NCBI GenBank assembly: GCA_017441385.1
Contig: JAFRXY010000038.1
Location: forward strand, 1-64,000
Direction of reading: 5' to 3'
Source: Clostridia bacterium
GTDB taxonomy: Bacteria; Bacillota; Clostridia; Oscillospirales; Acutalibacteraceae
Length of the DNA stretch: 64,000 nucleotides
Shown one piece after another: positions 25,770-34,847 of the stretch. The notes beneath the pieces are model-generated. The model worked only from the letters and a program-made list of their open reading frames with translations. It had not been told where the DNA came from and did no database searches. The position numbers were made by a program, and so were the translations under genes. The first letter of the stretch is position 1. Each line of letters begins with the position of its first letter.

Positions 25770-26435
25770 TTATTCGGCAGCGGTGAATTCAATCGTTTCC
25801 AAAACGCTGGTCGTGCCGTCCGCGCCCTGATAGACCGTCACGACGGCATAATACGTTTCGGCATTCTCTTCAAGGGGAGTGATTTCGCAGAGCATGCTGT
25901 AGTTGGTCCCTGCCACGACTTGCGTTCCAAGCAGAACAACAGGCTCAAAGGAGCCTTTGGTAGACTTCTCGCTGGCTGCCAGAAGAGCTTCGCCGGCTTC
26001 GTGGGTCACTTCGGGAGTTTCGGGAGCGATCCAGCCGCCGTCGATGTCCACGTCGGTCACCATGACCTTGGCTTTGGAATTGAGAATCCCGGTGATCTCC
26101 GCGTTGCCTTCCAGATCTTCATAAACCGTGACAATGGCGTAGGTGGATTCCGCATCCTTGGTGGTAGGCGTCATCTTGCAGAGAATGAGGTGATTGGTGC
26201 CGGCCACAACCTGACTGCCGAGATAAGCGACGGGTTCATAGGTGGCGCCGGTCAGCTTCTCAGTGGCTTTCGCCAGCACGTCCTTGACTTCCTTGCTGAC
26301 AACGGGAGACTCGGGAGTCGTCCAGCCGCCCACAATATTCTGTGATTTGTCGGAAGAAGTGTCGGTTGCGTCGCCACATGCCGCCAAAGGAAGGCAGAGC
26401 ATGGCGGTGAGAAGCAGAGCAAACAGTTTTTTCAT
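25770..26435 (-). CDS. Lipoprotein with two stefin/cystatin-like repeats
   Basis: 221 residues from the ATG at 26435 (AGGAAAGG upstream). Lipobox LAAC with the lipidated Cys at 20 predicts a membrane-anchored extracellular protein. The rest is two tandem repeats (about 36-128 and 133-219). Each starts with GGW, has a predicted helix, then SQVVAGTN (74-81) or TQVVAGTNY (171-179), and a beta-rich end with YA(I/V)VTVY. Q-x-V-x-G is the hallmark first inhibitory loop of cystatins, and QVVAGTNY is what human stefins carry. A papain-like cysteine protease inhibitor is therefore a good hypothesis; a non-inhibitory cystatin fold is the alternative. Monocistronic, with its own promoter and terminator. 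Confidence 0.8.
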   Translation of the reverse strand: MKKLFALLLTAMLCLPLAACGDATDTSSDKSQNIVGGWTTPESPVVSKEVKDVLAKATEKLTGATYEPVAYLGSQVVAGTNHLILCKMTPTTKDAESTYAIVTVYEDLEGNAEITGILNSKAKVMVTDVDIDGGWIAPETPEVTHEAGEALLAASEKSTKGSFEPVVLLGTQVVAGTNYSMLCEITPLEENAETYYAVVTVYQGADGTTSVLETIEFTAAE

Positions 26436-26483
26436 GAGAATCATCCTTTCCTATTTTTTGAAATGAAAAAACCTCTGTCTATA

Positions 26484-26512
26484 ATTATATCTCCTGAAAC
26501 TATATTTGTAAA
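26484..26512 (-). promoter_or_regulatory. Promoter of the cystatin-like lipoprotein gene
   Basis: Minus strand TTTACA (26507-26512), 17-base spacer, TATAAT (26484-26489), about 50 bases before the start codon. A close match to the housekeeping consensus, so strong expression is likely. Confidence 0.75.
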
Positions 26513-26570
26513 GTATTTATTTAAAAAAAAACAAATAGTTTACTTTTTTCGCAGACACCAACCCGCCGAG

Positions 26571-26613
26571 AAAAAGGAGCCGCCACAACGCTCTCTGCGT
26601 GTGAAACGGCTCC
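26571..26613 (-). terminator. Terminator of secDF
   Basis: On the minus strand GGAGCCG (26613-26607) pairs with CGGCTCC (26582-26576), followed by TTTTTC. It is about 30 bases past the secF stop. Confidence 0.75.
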
Positions 26614-26643
26614 GGTTTCCGATGAACATAATGCTGAATGAAA

Positions 26644-27687
26644 TTACTTCTTTGACTTGCCCGGTTTGCTGAAGGAAGCCGCCTTCTGCTCGGAGAGCTT
26701 CCTGTCGCGGTATTCACGCCATGTGACCCACAGGGAATTGGAAATGAACATGGAGGAATAGGCGCCGGCGATGACGCCTGCCATCATGGGAACAGCAAAG
26801 GTGATGATGGAACGGATATCGTAGATGTAAGCAACGATCACGATAGTCAGCACCGCTGCCAGAAGGGTGAGGTTGGTGTTGATGGTTCTGCCAAGCGTCT
26901 CATTCAGACTGCGGTTGGCAAGCTCGGCGTAGGAAGCCTTCGCGCCCATCACCGTGCGGTTTTCACGGATTCTGTCGTAGATAATGATGGTGGAGTTGAT
27001 GGAATAACCTATGATCGTCAGCAGCACCGCGATGAAATTGTCATCGATGGAGAAACCTAAGATGACAAAGGTGAAGTAAACAATCAGACAGTCATGAATG
27101 ATGGCGATAATGGCCGTGACACCGGCAGACATGCCGCCGATCTTCTTGAAACGGAGGGCGACATAGATAATCATGAATACCGCCGCGAGAATGACTGCAA
27201 CCAGACACTTGCCGAAGAATTCGCCGCCGGTGGTCGCGTCAACGGAATTGGATTCCAGCAGGGAGAAGTCCACCTTGGGATACTGCTCGGTCAGCTTTTC
27301 GGCGACCATCTCGCCCGCGTCCTCGGCAATGGTATTCTTGCCGCTCATGGAAACGGTGACGGTGTTTTTCGTGCCGCCTTCGGAGGAAGCGCTCTGCGCG
27401 ATGGTAATGGTGGAATCCTTGCCGGTGACTTCCTTGACAACCTGCGCCACCTTCGCCTTATCCAGCTTCATGTAGTCGCTTGCCGACACGTCGGATTCGG
27501 AAACCGTCTTATCCAGCGCATAGGAATATTTCAGCATGGCGCCGCCGGTGAATTTGATATCCAGCTTCACGCCGCGGAAGAGATTGAAGATTACCCCAAG
27601 GCAGATCACGCAGAGGGCAACAATCAGATATTTCTTACGGTTTTCAAGGAATTTGAATTCCTTTCTGTCTACATAGCTTTTAACCAT
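26644..27687 (-). CDS. secF: Protein translocase subunit SecF
   Basis: 347 residues with six predicted membrane helices and a periplasmic-type loop after the first. It works with SecD to pull secreted proteins through SecYEG using the proton or sodium gradient. Typical segments are the early KLDIKFTGGAMLKYSY and, in the later helices, YSINSTIIIYDRIRENR followed by NRSLNETLGRTINTNLTLL. It overlaps the secD stop by one base (TAATG). Confidence 0.96.
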   Translation of the reverse strand: MVKSYVDRKEFKFLENRKKYLIVALCVICLGVIFNLFRGVKLDIKFTGGAMLKYSYALDKTVSESDVSASDYMKLDKAKVAQVVKEVTGKDSTITIAQSASSEGGTKNTVTVSMSGKNTIAEDAGEMVAEKLTEQYPKVDFSLLESNSVDATTGGEFFGKCLVAVILAAVFMIIYVALRFKKIGGMSAGVTAIIAIIHDCLIVYFTFVILGFSIDDNFIAVLLTIIGYSINSTIIIYDRIRENRTVMGAKASYAELANRSLNETLGRTINTNLTLLAAVLTIVIVAYIYDIRSIITFAVPMMAGVIAGAYSSMFISNSLWVTWREYRDRKLSEQKAASFSKPGKSKK

Positions 27688-29180
27688 TAGTTCAGTGCCG
27701 CCTCCTTTGCTTTTGCCGCTTCAAGCTCGAGCTTTTTCTTTTCGCTGTAGTCGCCGTAAAGGGTTCTGTTGCGCAGGAATTTAAAGCCGGAAAGCGATCT
27801 GATCATGATTCTGGAGGCCGCCACGCCCATGATGAAGTTCAGCACGACGCCGACCAGCAGGGTGTAGCCGAAGGAATAGATCGCGCCTGTGGTGGAGGGG
27901 CCGAACATCCAGAGGAAGGGATAGAGCAGGGTGCTCCAGATCGTATCGGGAGGCCCGAATACGCCCATGAGAATGACAGACACGATGATATTGGTGATGT
28001 TACTGTCGAAGATAGCCGAGAAGCTGTTGGCAGAACCGGCCTTGATGGCGCCGTCAAGGGTCTTGCCCTTGCGCAGTTCCTCACGGATACGCTCGGCCGT
28101 GATGATATTGGCATCCACGCCCATACCGACCGAGAGAATGATACCGGCGATACCGGGCAGCGTCAGGGTAAAGCTGTCGAAGGCAGCGAAATAACCCGAA
28201 ACAGCCGCGATGGTGCCCGCCACCTGACCCAGCAGGCAGATGCAGGCGACAAAACCGGGCAGTCTGTAGTAAGCGATCATGAAAACACAGATCAGGCTGA
28301 ACGCGATAATACCCGCGATAAGCATTGCGGTCAGCGCGTCGGAACCCAGCGTCGGATCAACCGAAGAATAGTCGATGGTGACCAGCTTGAAGGGAAGGGC
28401 GCCGGCGTTGATCTTGTCGGCGAGATCCTTTGCGGAGGCCGCGTCGAAGTTGCCGGAAATCTGTGCCTTACCCTCGGCGATCACGCTGTTGACGTTGGGC
28501 GCGGAAATGCATTCCTCATCCATCCAGATGGAGATCTGCTGGTTGAGGTACTTTTCGGTGCCGGCGGCGAATTTCTCGGCACCGGTCTGGGAATCGCCCT
28601 CCGCGACAGTCTGGGTCAGTTCCAGACTGACCACTATTTCGTTCTTGTCGCCTGTCGTGCCGTATTCCGCCTTTTCAACGTCCTTGCCCTCGATAACGAT
28701 ATCGACGGGTTCTCCGTTGCCATCGGTAACGGTCTTGGTGCCGTCCTCATTGTACTCAATGTGAATGGCTGACGGAGCGCCTCCGATAAAGAGCAGCTCC
28801 GCGCTCTGTGAAAGGCTCTTGATGGTGCCGGACACGTTCTGGGAATCGTTGTCCTTCCACGGGAAGCTGACCAGAAGACGGTCGTTGTCCTTGTCAGCAT
28901 ACAGCTCATAGTCCGTAACGCCGGACGAAACCAGACGGATTTCCAGAATGGACTTGGCGCTGTCGATCTGGGCGTCGGTCGCGTCGATATTCTCCTCGGG
29001 TCCGAATATGACGTTGACGCCGCCCTGAATATCGGTGCCCCATCTGATATCCTTTGCGCCGCGGATTATTGTTTCCTGTAAATCGCCGTTCTGCTCATAC
29101 ACGCCAAAGAACGACGTGAACGCCAGAGCGAAAATCAGCAGAACAACCACGAAAAACCACGGCTTGCCTACACGCTTCAT
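27687..29180 (-). CDS. secD: Protein translocase subunit SecD
   Basis: 497 residues from the ATG at 29180, which has GGAGG seven bases upstream. First helix near 8-27, then the large extracytoplasmic domain starting with DIRWGTDIQGGVNVIFGPEE, then five more helices with GMGVDANIITAERIREELRKGKTLDGAIKAG and NITNIIVSVILMGVFG. The C-terminal tail has the FLRNRTLYGDYSEKKKLELEAAKAKEA charged helix. Transcribed from a near-consensus promoter with a hairpin at the start of its leader. Confidence 0.96.
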   Translation of the reverse strand: MKRVGKPWFFVVVLLIFALAFTSFFGVYEQNGDLQETIIRGAKDIRWGTDIQGGVNVIFGPEENIDATDAQIDSAKSILEIRLVSSGVTDYELYADKDNDRLLVSFPWKDNDSQNVSGTIKSLSQSAELLFIGGAPSAIHIEYNEDGTKTVTDGNGEPVDIVIEGKDVEKAEYGTTGDKNEIVVSLELTQTVAEGDSQTGAEKFAAGTEKYLNQQISIWMDEECISAPNVNSVIAEGKAQISGNFDAASAKDLADKINAGALPFKLVTIDYSSVDPTLGSDALTAMLIAGIIAFSLICVFMIAYYRLPGFVACICLLGQVAGTIAAVSGYFAAFDSFTLTLPGIAGIILSVGMGVDANIITAERIREELRKGKTLDGAIKAGSANSFSAIFDSNITNIIVSVILMGVFGPPDTIWSTLLYPFLWMFGPSTTGAIYSFGYTLLVGVVLNFIMGVAASRIMIRSLSGFKFLRNRTLYGDYSEKKKLELEAAKAKEAALN

Positions 29181-29246
29181 TTGATTTCCTCCTTGATTTT
29201 CTAATTTGCCGGTATGCCGTAAGCGAACCGCGCATACAAGCAAAGA

Positions 29247-29274
29247 GTCCGTTATCACACCGATGATAACGGAC
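29247..29274 (-). promoter_or_regulatory. Perfect 11-bp hairpin in the secD leader
   Basis: GTCCGTTATCA (29247-29257) and TGATAACGGAC (29264-29274) are exact complements with a six-base loop. It begins only a few bases after the predicted secD transcription start and has no T-run, so it is not a terminator. It could be a 5' stabilising hairpin or a repressor operator. Confidence 0.6.
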
Positions 29275-29286
29275 GTAACGAACTAT

Positions 29287-29315
29287 ATTATAAAATCATT
29301 CAGCCGAGATGTCAA
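29287..29315 (-). promoter_or_regulatory. Consensus promoter of secDF
   Basis: Minus strand TTGACA (29310-29315) and TATAAT (29287-29292) with a 17-base spacer: a full match to both housekeeping hexamers. Confidence 0.9.
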
Positions 29316-29352
29316 TAATTTTACGATATTTTTTTAAATAATTGCAATTTAT

Positions 29353-30636
29353 TTACAATTGTGCCAGCAGCTTCTTCACGGCGGTGAGCTTGGCGCTGCA
29401 TGCGAGAACCTTCATCGCCTCGGTCAGTTCCTCCACGGTGGGAGAGGTCGGCGCAATGCGGATATTGCTGTCCTTGGGGTCGTTGCCATAGGGATAAGTC
29501 GCGCCGGCTTTGGTAAGCGTAACGCCCGCTTCCTTGCAGAGCTTCACTGTTTTCTTGGCACAGCCGTCCATCACATTCAGACTGACGAAATAGCCGCCGT
29601 TCGGCTTGCTCCATGTGGCGATGCCGCTGTCGCCAAACCGTTCGGTAAGGGTCTTATCCACCGCCTCGAATTTGGGACGGATGATTTCGGCGTGCTTCTT
29701 CATCTGTTCAAGAAGACCGTCAAGATTGACAAAAAACTTCATATGGCGAAGCTGATTGATCTTGTCGGGTCCGATGGACTGCACGGTCATGCGCTTCTTG
29801 ATGGCGGTGATGTTCTCCTTGGAGGACGCCATTCCCGCCAGCCCCGCGCCGGGGAAGGTGATCTTTGATGTGGAGAAGTACATATAGACCATGTTGGGAT
29901 TGCCCGCCTTCTCACATTCCTTAAGAATATCGAGCAGCTTCACGTCGTCGTTGAAGAGATGGTGAATGCAGTAGGCATTGTCCCAGAAAATTCTGAAATC
30001 GCCCGCGGCGGGTCTGAGATTGGCAAAACGGCGCACCACTTCATCGGAATAGGTGATACCGGTGGGATTGGAGTACTTCGGCACGCACCAGACTCCCTTG
30101 ACGTAGGGATCGCTTTCCACGACCTGTTCGATAAAATCCATGTCGGGGCCGTCCTCATTCATCGGAACGGGAATCATCTTGATACCGAAGTATTCGGTGA
30201 TACCGAAATGGCGGTCATAGCCGGGAACGGGACAAAGGAATTTCACTTCCGGCAGACTTGCCCAAGGGGTGCTGCCGAGAAGCCCGTGCGCCATGGCGGA
30301 GGAAATGGTGTCGAACATCAGCGTCAGGCTGGAATTGCCGCCGACGATAATCTGGTCGGTGGTGACGTCAAATAGATCGGCAAAAAGCTGCTTTGCCTCC
30401 GGAATACCGTCGAGAATACCGTAATTGCGGTAGTCAGCGCCGTTGATACCGGTGAGGTCGGTAGAACTGTTGACCGAGTCAAGCAAACCCATGGAAAGTT
30501 CAAGCTGCGCCTTGCTGGGGATACCTCTTGCCATATTCAGGCTGAGGTGTTCCGCCTTGTAGCCGTCATACTCCTTCTGGAGTTTATCCTTTTCCTCCAG
30601 AAGCTCTTCCCTGCTCATTTCCTTATACAATGCCAT
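29353..30636 (-). CDS. Aspartate aminotransferase, subclass Ic (PF12897-like)
   Basis: 427 residues, PLP enzyme of the fold-I group once called alanine-glyoxylate transaminase-like and now recognised as aspartate aminotransferase of the Corynebacterium type. Visible are NMARGIPSKAQLELSMGLL near 34, GVWCVPKYSNPTGITYSDE, the WDNAYCIHHL Asp site and FSTSKITFPGAGLAG with the Schiff-base lysine. It would supply aspartate for the neighbouring aspartate-family operon (lysC, hom, thrB), although it has its own promoter. Confidence 0.88.
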   Translation of the reverse strand: MALYKEMSREELLEEKDKLQKEYDGYKAEHLSLNMARGIPSKAQLELSMGLLDSVNSSTDLTGINGADYRNYGILDGIPEAKQLFADLFDVTTDQIIVGGNSSLTLMFDTISSAMAHGLLGSTPWASLPEVKFLCPVPGYDRHFGITEYFGIKMIPVPMNEDGPDMDFIEQVVESDPYVKGVWCVPKYSNPTGITYSDEVVRRFANLRPAAGDFRIFWDNAYCIHHLFNDDVKLLDILKECEKAGNPNMVYMYFSTSKITFPGAGLAGMASSKENITAIKKRMTVQSIGPDKINQLRHMKFFVNLDGLLEQMKKHAEIIRPKFEAVDKTLTERFGDSGIATWSKPNGGYFVSLNVMDGCAKKTVKLCKEAGVTLTKAGATYPYGNDPKDSNIRIAPTSPTVEELTEAMKVLACSAKLTAVKKLLAQL

Positions 30637-30725
30637 TGGAATACACTCTCCCTTTGAATTCAGTGGTCAGTGATGGGTGAATCTGAAAAAACACATATCA
30701 AACACACACTCATAGCAACTATACT

Positions 30726-30754
30726 ACTATACTACAAGCCGGCTGATTTTGCAA
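30726..30754 (-). promoter_or_regulatory. Promoter of the aspartate aminotransferase gene
   Basis: Minus strand TTGCAA (30749-30754), 17-base spacer, TATAGT (30726-30731). About 60 bases upstream is a 12-base palindrome ATTGCCTGCAAT (30816-30827), similar to one next to the his operon promoter. Confidence 0.65.
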
Positions 30755-30865
30755 GTGAATTTTTAATTTCCTGCATTTTTTCAGAATAATTCGCCATTTT
30801 AGCCAAATCTGAATGATTGCCTGCAATTTTTTAGGAATTATTTGTGCAGAACACGATCAGAGCAA

Positions 30866-32071
30866 TTATCCGATAAACATGGCGTGAATAGCGGAAACCG
30901 CCTTGTCAGCGTCTTCCTCATTGATCAGAACCGAAATTTTGATCTCGCTGGTGGAGATCATTCTGATGTTGATATGAGCGCCGTAGAGGGCTTCAAACAT
31001 CTTTGAAGCGACGCCCGCGTGAGTCTCCATTCCCGCGCCGACGATAGACACTTTCGCGACACCGTTGTCAAGCCCAACGCCTTTACCGTCGACACTGGCA
31101 ACAAATTCCTCCATGACCTGAGCGGCCTCCGCAGAGCAGTCCTCAGCCACTGTAAAGCTGATATCCTTTGTGCCGTCTCTGCCGATGGATTGGAGAATGA
31201 TATCGACATTGATATTCTTCGCTGCGAGCCGGCTGAACGCCTGAAAGGCAACGCCCGGTTCATCCGGAAGACCCAGAAGCGAAATTCTGGCAACATGAGT
31301 GTCCTTGGCTACGCCGCTGATAAGCATTTTTTCCATTTTTACCTTCTCCTTCACTATAGTGCCGGGCTTTCTGACAAGCGATGAAAGCACTTCCAGCTTT
31401 ACGTTATACTTCTTTGCCATTTCCACAGAACGGTTGTTGAGCACCTGTGCGCCGAGCGTGGCAAGCTCGAGCATTTCGTCATAGGTGATCTCGCTGAGCT
31501 TCACCGCGTTCTCCACCTTGCGCGGGTCGGCGGTGTAAACGCCTTCCACGTCGGTGAAGATCTGGCATCTGTCGGCATGAAGCGCCGCCGCAATGGCAAC
31601 CGCGCTGGTGTCGCTGCCGCCTCTGCCGAGGGTGGTCATGTCGTCGTACTTGTTAAGCCCTTGGAATCCCGCCACAACGATGATCTTGTTCTGGTCAAGC
31701 TCGCTCTGAAGCCTGTCGGTCTCAATCCGTCTGATTCTCGCGCTGCCGTAGACCGAACTTGTTACAAATCCCGCCTGCCAGCCCAGCAGAGAAATGACCG
31801 GATAGCCCAGCTTCTGAATCGCCATGGCAAGCAGCGAAATGGATATCTGCTCGCCGGCGGTCATCAGCATGTCAAGCTCGCGCTTGGAACCGTTGGGATT
31901 GATTTCCTTCGCCTTTTCAATCAGATCATCCGTCGTATCGCCCTGCGCCGATACAACCACAATGACCTTATTGCCCTGCTTATAGGTGTCGGTAACGATG
32001 CGGGCGACGTTCATCACCCTTTCGGCGTCGGCAACAGAAGTGCCGCCGAATTTCTGAACTATTAAACCCAT
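30866..32071 (-). CDS. lysC: Aspartate kinase
   Basis: 401 residues, monofunctional. It phosphorylates aspartate, the first step to lysine, threonine and methionine. The kinase domain starts VQKFGGTSVADAERVMNVA, with TLGRGGSDTSAVAIAAAL around 147-164. Two ACT domains occupy about 265-401 (RISLLGLPDEPGVAFQAFSRLA and VSIVGAGMETHAGVASKMFEAL), so feedback control by lysine and/or threonine is expected. Last gene of the ACT-hom-thrB-lysC set, 119 bases after thrB. That gap holds a small hairpin (32119-32139) but no clear promoter. Confidence 0.96.
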   Translation of the reverse strand: MGLIVQKFGGTSVADAERVMNVARIVTDTYKQGNKVIVVVSAQGDTTDDLIEKAKEINPNGSKRELDMLMTAGEQISISLLAMAIQKLGYPVISLLGWQAGFVTSSVYGSARIRRIETDRLQSELDQNKIIVVAGFQGLNKYDDMTTLGRGGSDTSAVAIAAALHADRCQIFTDVEGVYTADPRKVENAVKLSEITYDEMLELATLGAQVLNNRSVEMAKKYNVKLEVLSSLVRKPGTIVKEKVKMEKMLISGVAKDTHVARISLLGLPDEPGVAFQAFSRLAAKNINVDIILQSIGRDGTKDISFTVAEDCSAEAAQVMEEFVASVDGKGVGLDNGVAKVSIVGAGMETHAGVASKMFEALYGAHINIRMISTSEIKISVLINEEDADKAVSAIHAMFIG

Positions 32072-32190
32072 GTGTTCAATACCTCCGAATTTTTATTAGA
32101 ATAATGCAAGGCGAATGAAAGAAAAGCCTCATTCGTCTGATGCATAATATGTTTATGAAACCGCTTTTGCGAAATGCCGGCCAAAGCGCG

Positions 32191-33090
32191 TTAGGGCTGT
32201 TTGATTCTCTGCGCTCCTCTGGAATCCACGTCGAGAATCGCCACGCGCCAGTTTCCAAGACCTCTGCTTTCCAGCTCCCGGGTCATTTCGCTCTCAAATT
32301 CCTCCTCATGCCGGCGGCTGATGATGGACATCACCGTCGGCCCCGCGCCGCTGATGTAGGTGGCATAGGAACCGAATTCATAGGACAGGGCGAAAATCTT
32401 CTCCGCTCCGGGAATAAGCGGCAGCCGGTAGGGCTGGTGAAGCCTGTCCTGCACCGCAATCCGCAAATTCTCCACATTGCCGGTGGCAAGCGAGCCTGCC
32501 ATCAGCGCGGAACGGGATAGATTGTAGACCGCGTCCTCCCGGGGAACCGTCTTGGGAAGTATGCCTCTCGCCACTGACGTTTTCAGCTCAAAGTCGGGAA
32601 TGAAGGCCGCGAAGCGGAATTTATCGGCCACGTGCAGTGTGACGGCATAGACCCTTCCGTTCTCCACCGCCGCCGAGGTAAGCCCTCCCAGCAGCGCGGG
32701 AGTAGTGTTGTCAGGGTGTCCTTCAATGGTGCAGGCGATATTGACCAGTTCTTCCCTGCTCAGCGGCTTGCCGAGAAGGTAATTCGCGCCCAGCAGTCCC
32801 GCCGCCACGCAGGCGGAACTGGAGCCAAGCCCTCGTGTCATGGGAATGACGTTGCTCTGGGCGATTCTGAAACCTTTCGGAACCGGCTTTCCGCATTCCT
32901 CATAGAGTCGACAAGCGGAAATATAAATCAGATTGTCCTCGCCGGTCGGCACTTCCACACCGTCGAGCGAAGTGATCGCAAGCCGGTCGCTCTCCTCGAT
33001 CTCCACCTCGTTGTACATCGACAGCGCAATTCCCAGCGAGTCAAAGCCGGAACCGATATTCGCGCTGGTCGCGGGTATCCTGAATTTCAT
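32191..33090 (-). CDS. thrB: Homoserine kinase
   Basis: 299 residues, GHMP kinase family; makes O-phospho-L-homoserine for threonine synthesis. The N-terminal ATSANIGSGFDSLGIALSMYNEVE and the ATP loop PMTRGLGSSSACVAAGLLGAN (about 88-108) are diagnostic, and ISGAGPTVMSII is the third GHMP motif. Located 21 bases after hom. Threonine synthase is not in this window. Confidence 0.96.
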   Translation of the reverse strand: MKFRIPATSANIGSGFDSLGIALSMYNEVEIEESDRLAITSLDGVEVPTGEDNLIYISACRLYEECGKPVPKGFRIAQSNVIPMTRGLGSSSACVAAGLLGANYLLGKPLSREELVNIACTIEGHPDNTTPALLGGLTSAAVENGRVYAVTLHVADKFRFAAFIPDFELKTSVARGILPKTVPREDAVYNLSRSALMAGSLATGNVENLRIAVQDRLHQPYRLPLIPGAEKIFALSYEFGSYATYISGAGPTVMSIISRRHEEEFESEMTRELESRGLGNWRVAILDVDSRGAQRIKQP

Positions 33091-33111
33091 CTGTCATTCA
33101 TCGCCCTTCGG

Positions 33112-34350
33112 TCATCGGCTGAGGGTTCTCATGGCGCTGATGACGTTGACCCCTCTGGCGAGGAATTTCTTGGCGATGTTCTCCTGCTCGGCGTAGGTGG
33201 CCACATCGGTGATGATGGCAATCTCATCGGGGTTGATTCCCTCCGTGAAAATGCATTCCCTGCAAAGCTCATTGGCAATGCGCTTCAGCTCGTCGGAGCT
33301 TTTGCCGCACAGACGCAGGTACATGGAACAGGGTTCGTCGTGGTAATCCGCGATCGTGCCTTCCTCGGCAGGCGCCCAGTAGAGATACTTGCGGGCGACA
33401 CGGTGCTTGACGCAGTCGATGACGTCGGCGACGACCGCGCTTGCGGTGGGCAGCTTGCCCGCCCCCTTGCCGTAGAACATGACTTCGTCGGTGGCGTCCC
33501 CGATCACGCAGATCGCGTTGAATACGTCGCTGACGCCGGCCAGCGGAGAGGACTTCGATACAAATCTCGGTGCGACGTTGATTAGCAGCTTGCCGTCCGG
33601 CATGACCTTGAAGAGGCCGATCAGCTTGATGGCCGCGTCGAATTTATCGGCGTAATGAACGTCTTCCAGCGTGATGTTGCGGATACCCTCGACATAGACG
33701 TCATTCGGATAGACATGCTTGCCCAGAACAAGTGAGGCCAGTATGCAGATCTTGCGGCAGGCATCGTGTCCGTCCACATCGGCGGTTGGGTTCTTCTCGG
33801 CGTAACCGAGATTCTGTGCCAACTGCAACGCTTCGTCAAAAGGCATGTTTTCGGTGATCATCTTGGTGAGAATGAAATTTGTCGTGCCGTTGAGAATACC
33901 GGCAACCGCGTCGATCTCGTTGGCTGCCATACACTGTGCCAGCGGTCTGATGATCGGAATGCCGCCGCCGACCGACGCTTCAAAGAGGAAGTTGAGATTC
34001 TTCGCCTTGGCGACTTCCAGAAGCTCCTGTCCCCTTGCTGCCACCAGTTCCTTGTTCGAAGTAACGACGCTCTTGCCTGCTTTCAGGCTGTTCATACAGA
34101 AGTCAAAGGCGGGATTCACGCCGCCCATGCATTCCACCACAATCTCGATCTCCGGATCGTTGAGAATGATATTGACGTCCTTGACAAATTTATCGGCATA
34201 AGGCAGATCGGGGAAATCACGCAGATCGAGAATGTACTTGACCTGGATGGCTTCTTTGGCTCTGCGCTCGATGCCTTCGTGGTTCTTCATGAGCACCTCG
34301 ACGACGCCCGAGCCGACAACGCCGTGCCCCATTACTGCAATTTTAACCAT
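33112..34350 (-). CDS. hom: Homoserine dehydrogenase
   Basis: 412 residues. Reduces aspartate semialdehyde to homoserine. The nucleotide-binding VAVMGHGVVGSGVVEVL-like segment opens the protein; VVTSNKELVAARGQELLEVA, GILNGTTNFILTKM and YAEKNPTADVDGHDACRKICILA carry the catalytic Lys and substrate site. The C-terminal ACT domain (about 330-412) implies threonine feedback. 24 bases after the ACT-domain protein gene. Confidence 0.96.
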   Translation of the reverse strand: MVKIAVMGHGVVGSGVVEVLMKNHEGIERRAKEAIQVKYILDLRDFPDLPYADKFVKDVNIILNDPEIEIVVECMGGVNPAFDFCMNSLKAGKSVVTSNKELVAARGQELLEVAKAKNLNFLFEASVGGGIPIIRPLAQCMAANEIDAVAGILNGTTNFILTKMITENMPFDEALQLAQNLGYAEKNPTADVDGHDACRKICILASLVLGKHVYPNDVYVEGIRNITLEDVHYADKFDAAIKLIGLFKVMPDGKLLINVAPRFVSKSSPLAGVSDVFNAICVIGDATDEVMFYGKGAGKLPTASAVVADVIDCVKHRVARKYLYWAPAEEGTIADYHDEPCSMYLRLCGKSSDELKRIANELCRECIFTEGINPDEIAIITDVATYAEQENIAKKFLARGVNVISAMRTLSR

Positions 34351-34374
34351 AGATAATCACTGCTTTCTTTAAAT

Positions 34375-34803
34375 TTATACGCCCGAAACCGAAATCACTC
34401 CGTCGAGCGACTTAAGCCTTTCAAAAAGCTCCGGCACGGTCATCTGCATATTGGCTGTGCTGACTGACACGGTCACATAGGCAGCGCCGTTGGACGGGAT
34501 ATTCTGATTGACGGTCAGGATATTCGCTCCCGCGTCAAAGAACGACGTAATCAGCGAGGAAAGCACACCCGGCTTATCCTCCAGCATAGACTGAATGGTG
34601 AGCACCCTTTCCTGTCCGCCTTCCCTGTAGGGCATGACCGAATCCTTGTACTTATAGAAGGCGCTGCGGGAAATTCCCACCAGTCTTGCAGCTTCCGAGG
34701 CGGAATGTGCCGCGCCGCTGCCCAGAAGCCTTTTCGCCTGTACAACCTTGGCATACACCTCAGGCAACGCGCTGCTGCTCACAATATAATATTCGTCAGA
34801 CAT
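34375..34803 (-). CDS. HTH-ACT domain protein (PheB/UPF0735-like)
   Basis: About 142 residues. The N-terminal half has a short helix-turn-helix-like stretch SASEAARLVGISRSAFYKYKDSV, and the C-terminal half is a single ACT domain (RVLTIQSMLEDKPGVLSSLITSFFDAGANILTVNQ). The family is often called PheB or UPF0735, and its biochemical role is not settled. As first gene ahead of hom-thrB-lysC it probably senses an amino acid and adjusts this pathway. The GTG at 34818 is an alternative start. Confidence 0.85.
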   Translation of the reverse strand: MSDEYYIVSSSALPEVYAKVVQAKRLLGSGAAHSASEAARLVGISRSAFYKYKDSVMPYREGGQERVLTIQSMLEDKPGVLSSLITSFFDAGANILTVNQNIPSNGAAYVTVSVSTANMQMTVPELFERLKSLDGVISVSGV

Positions 34804-34847
34804 CGGAAAATCCACCACCTGTGTACGACTGTATCATGACAATGAAC

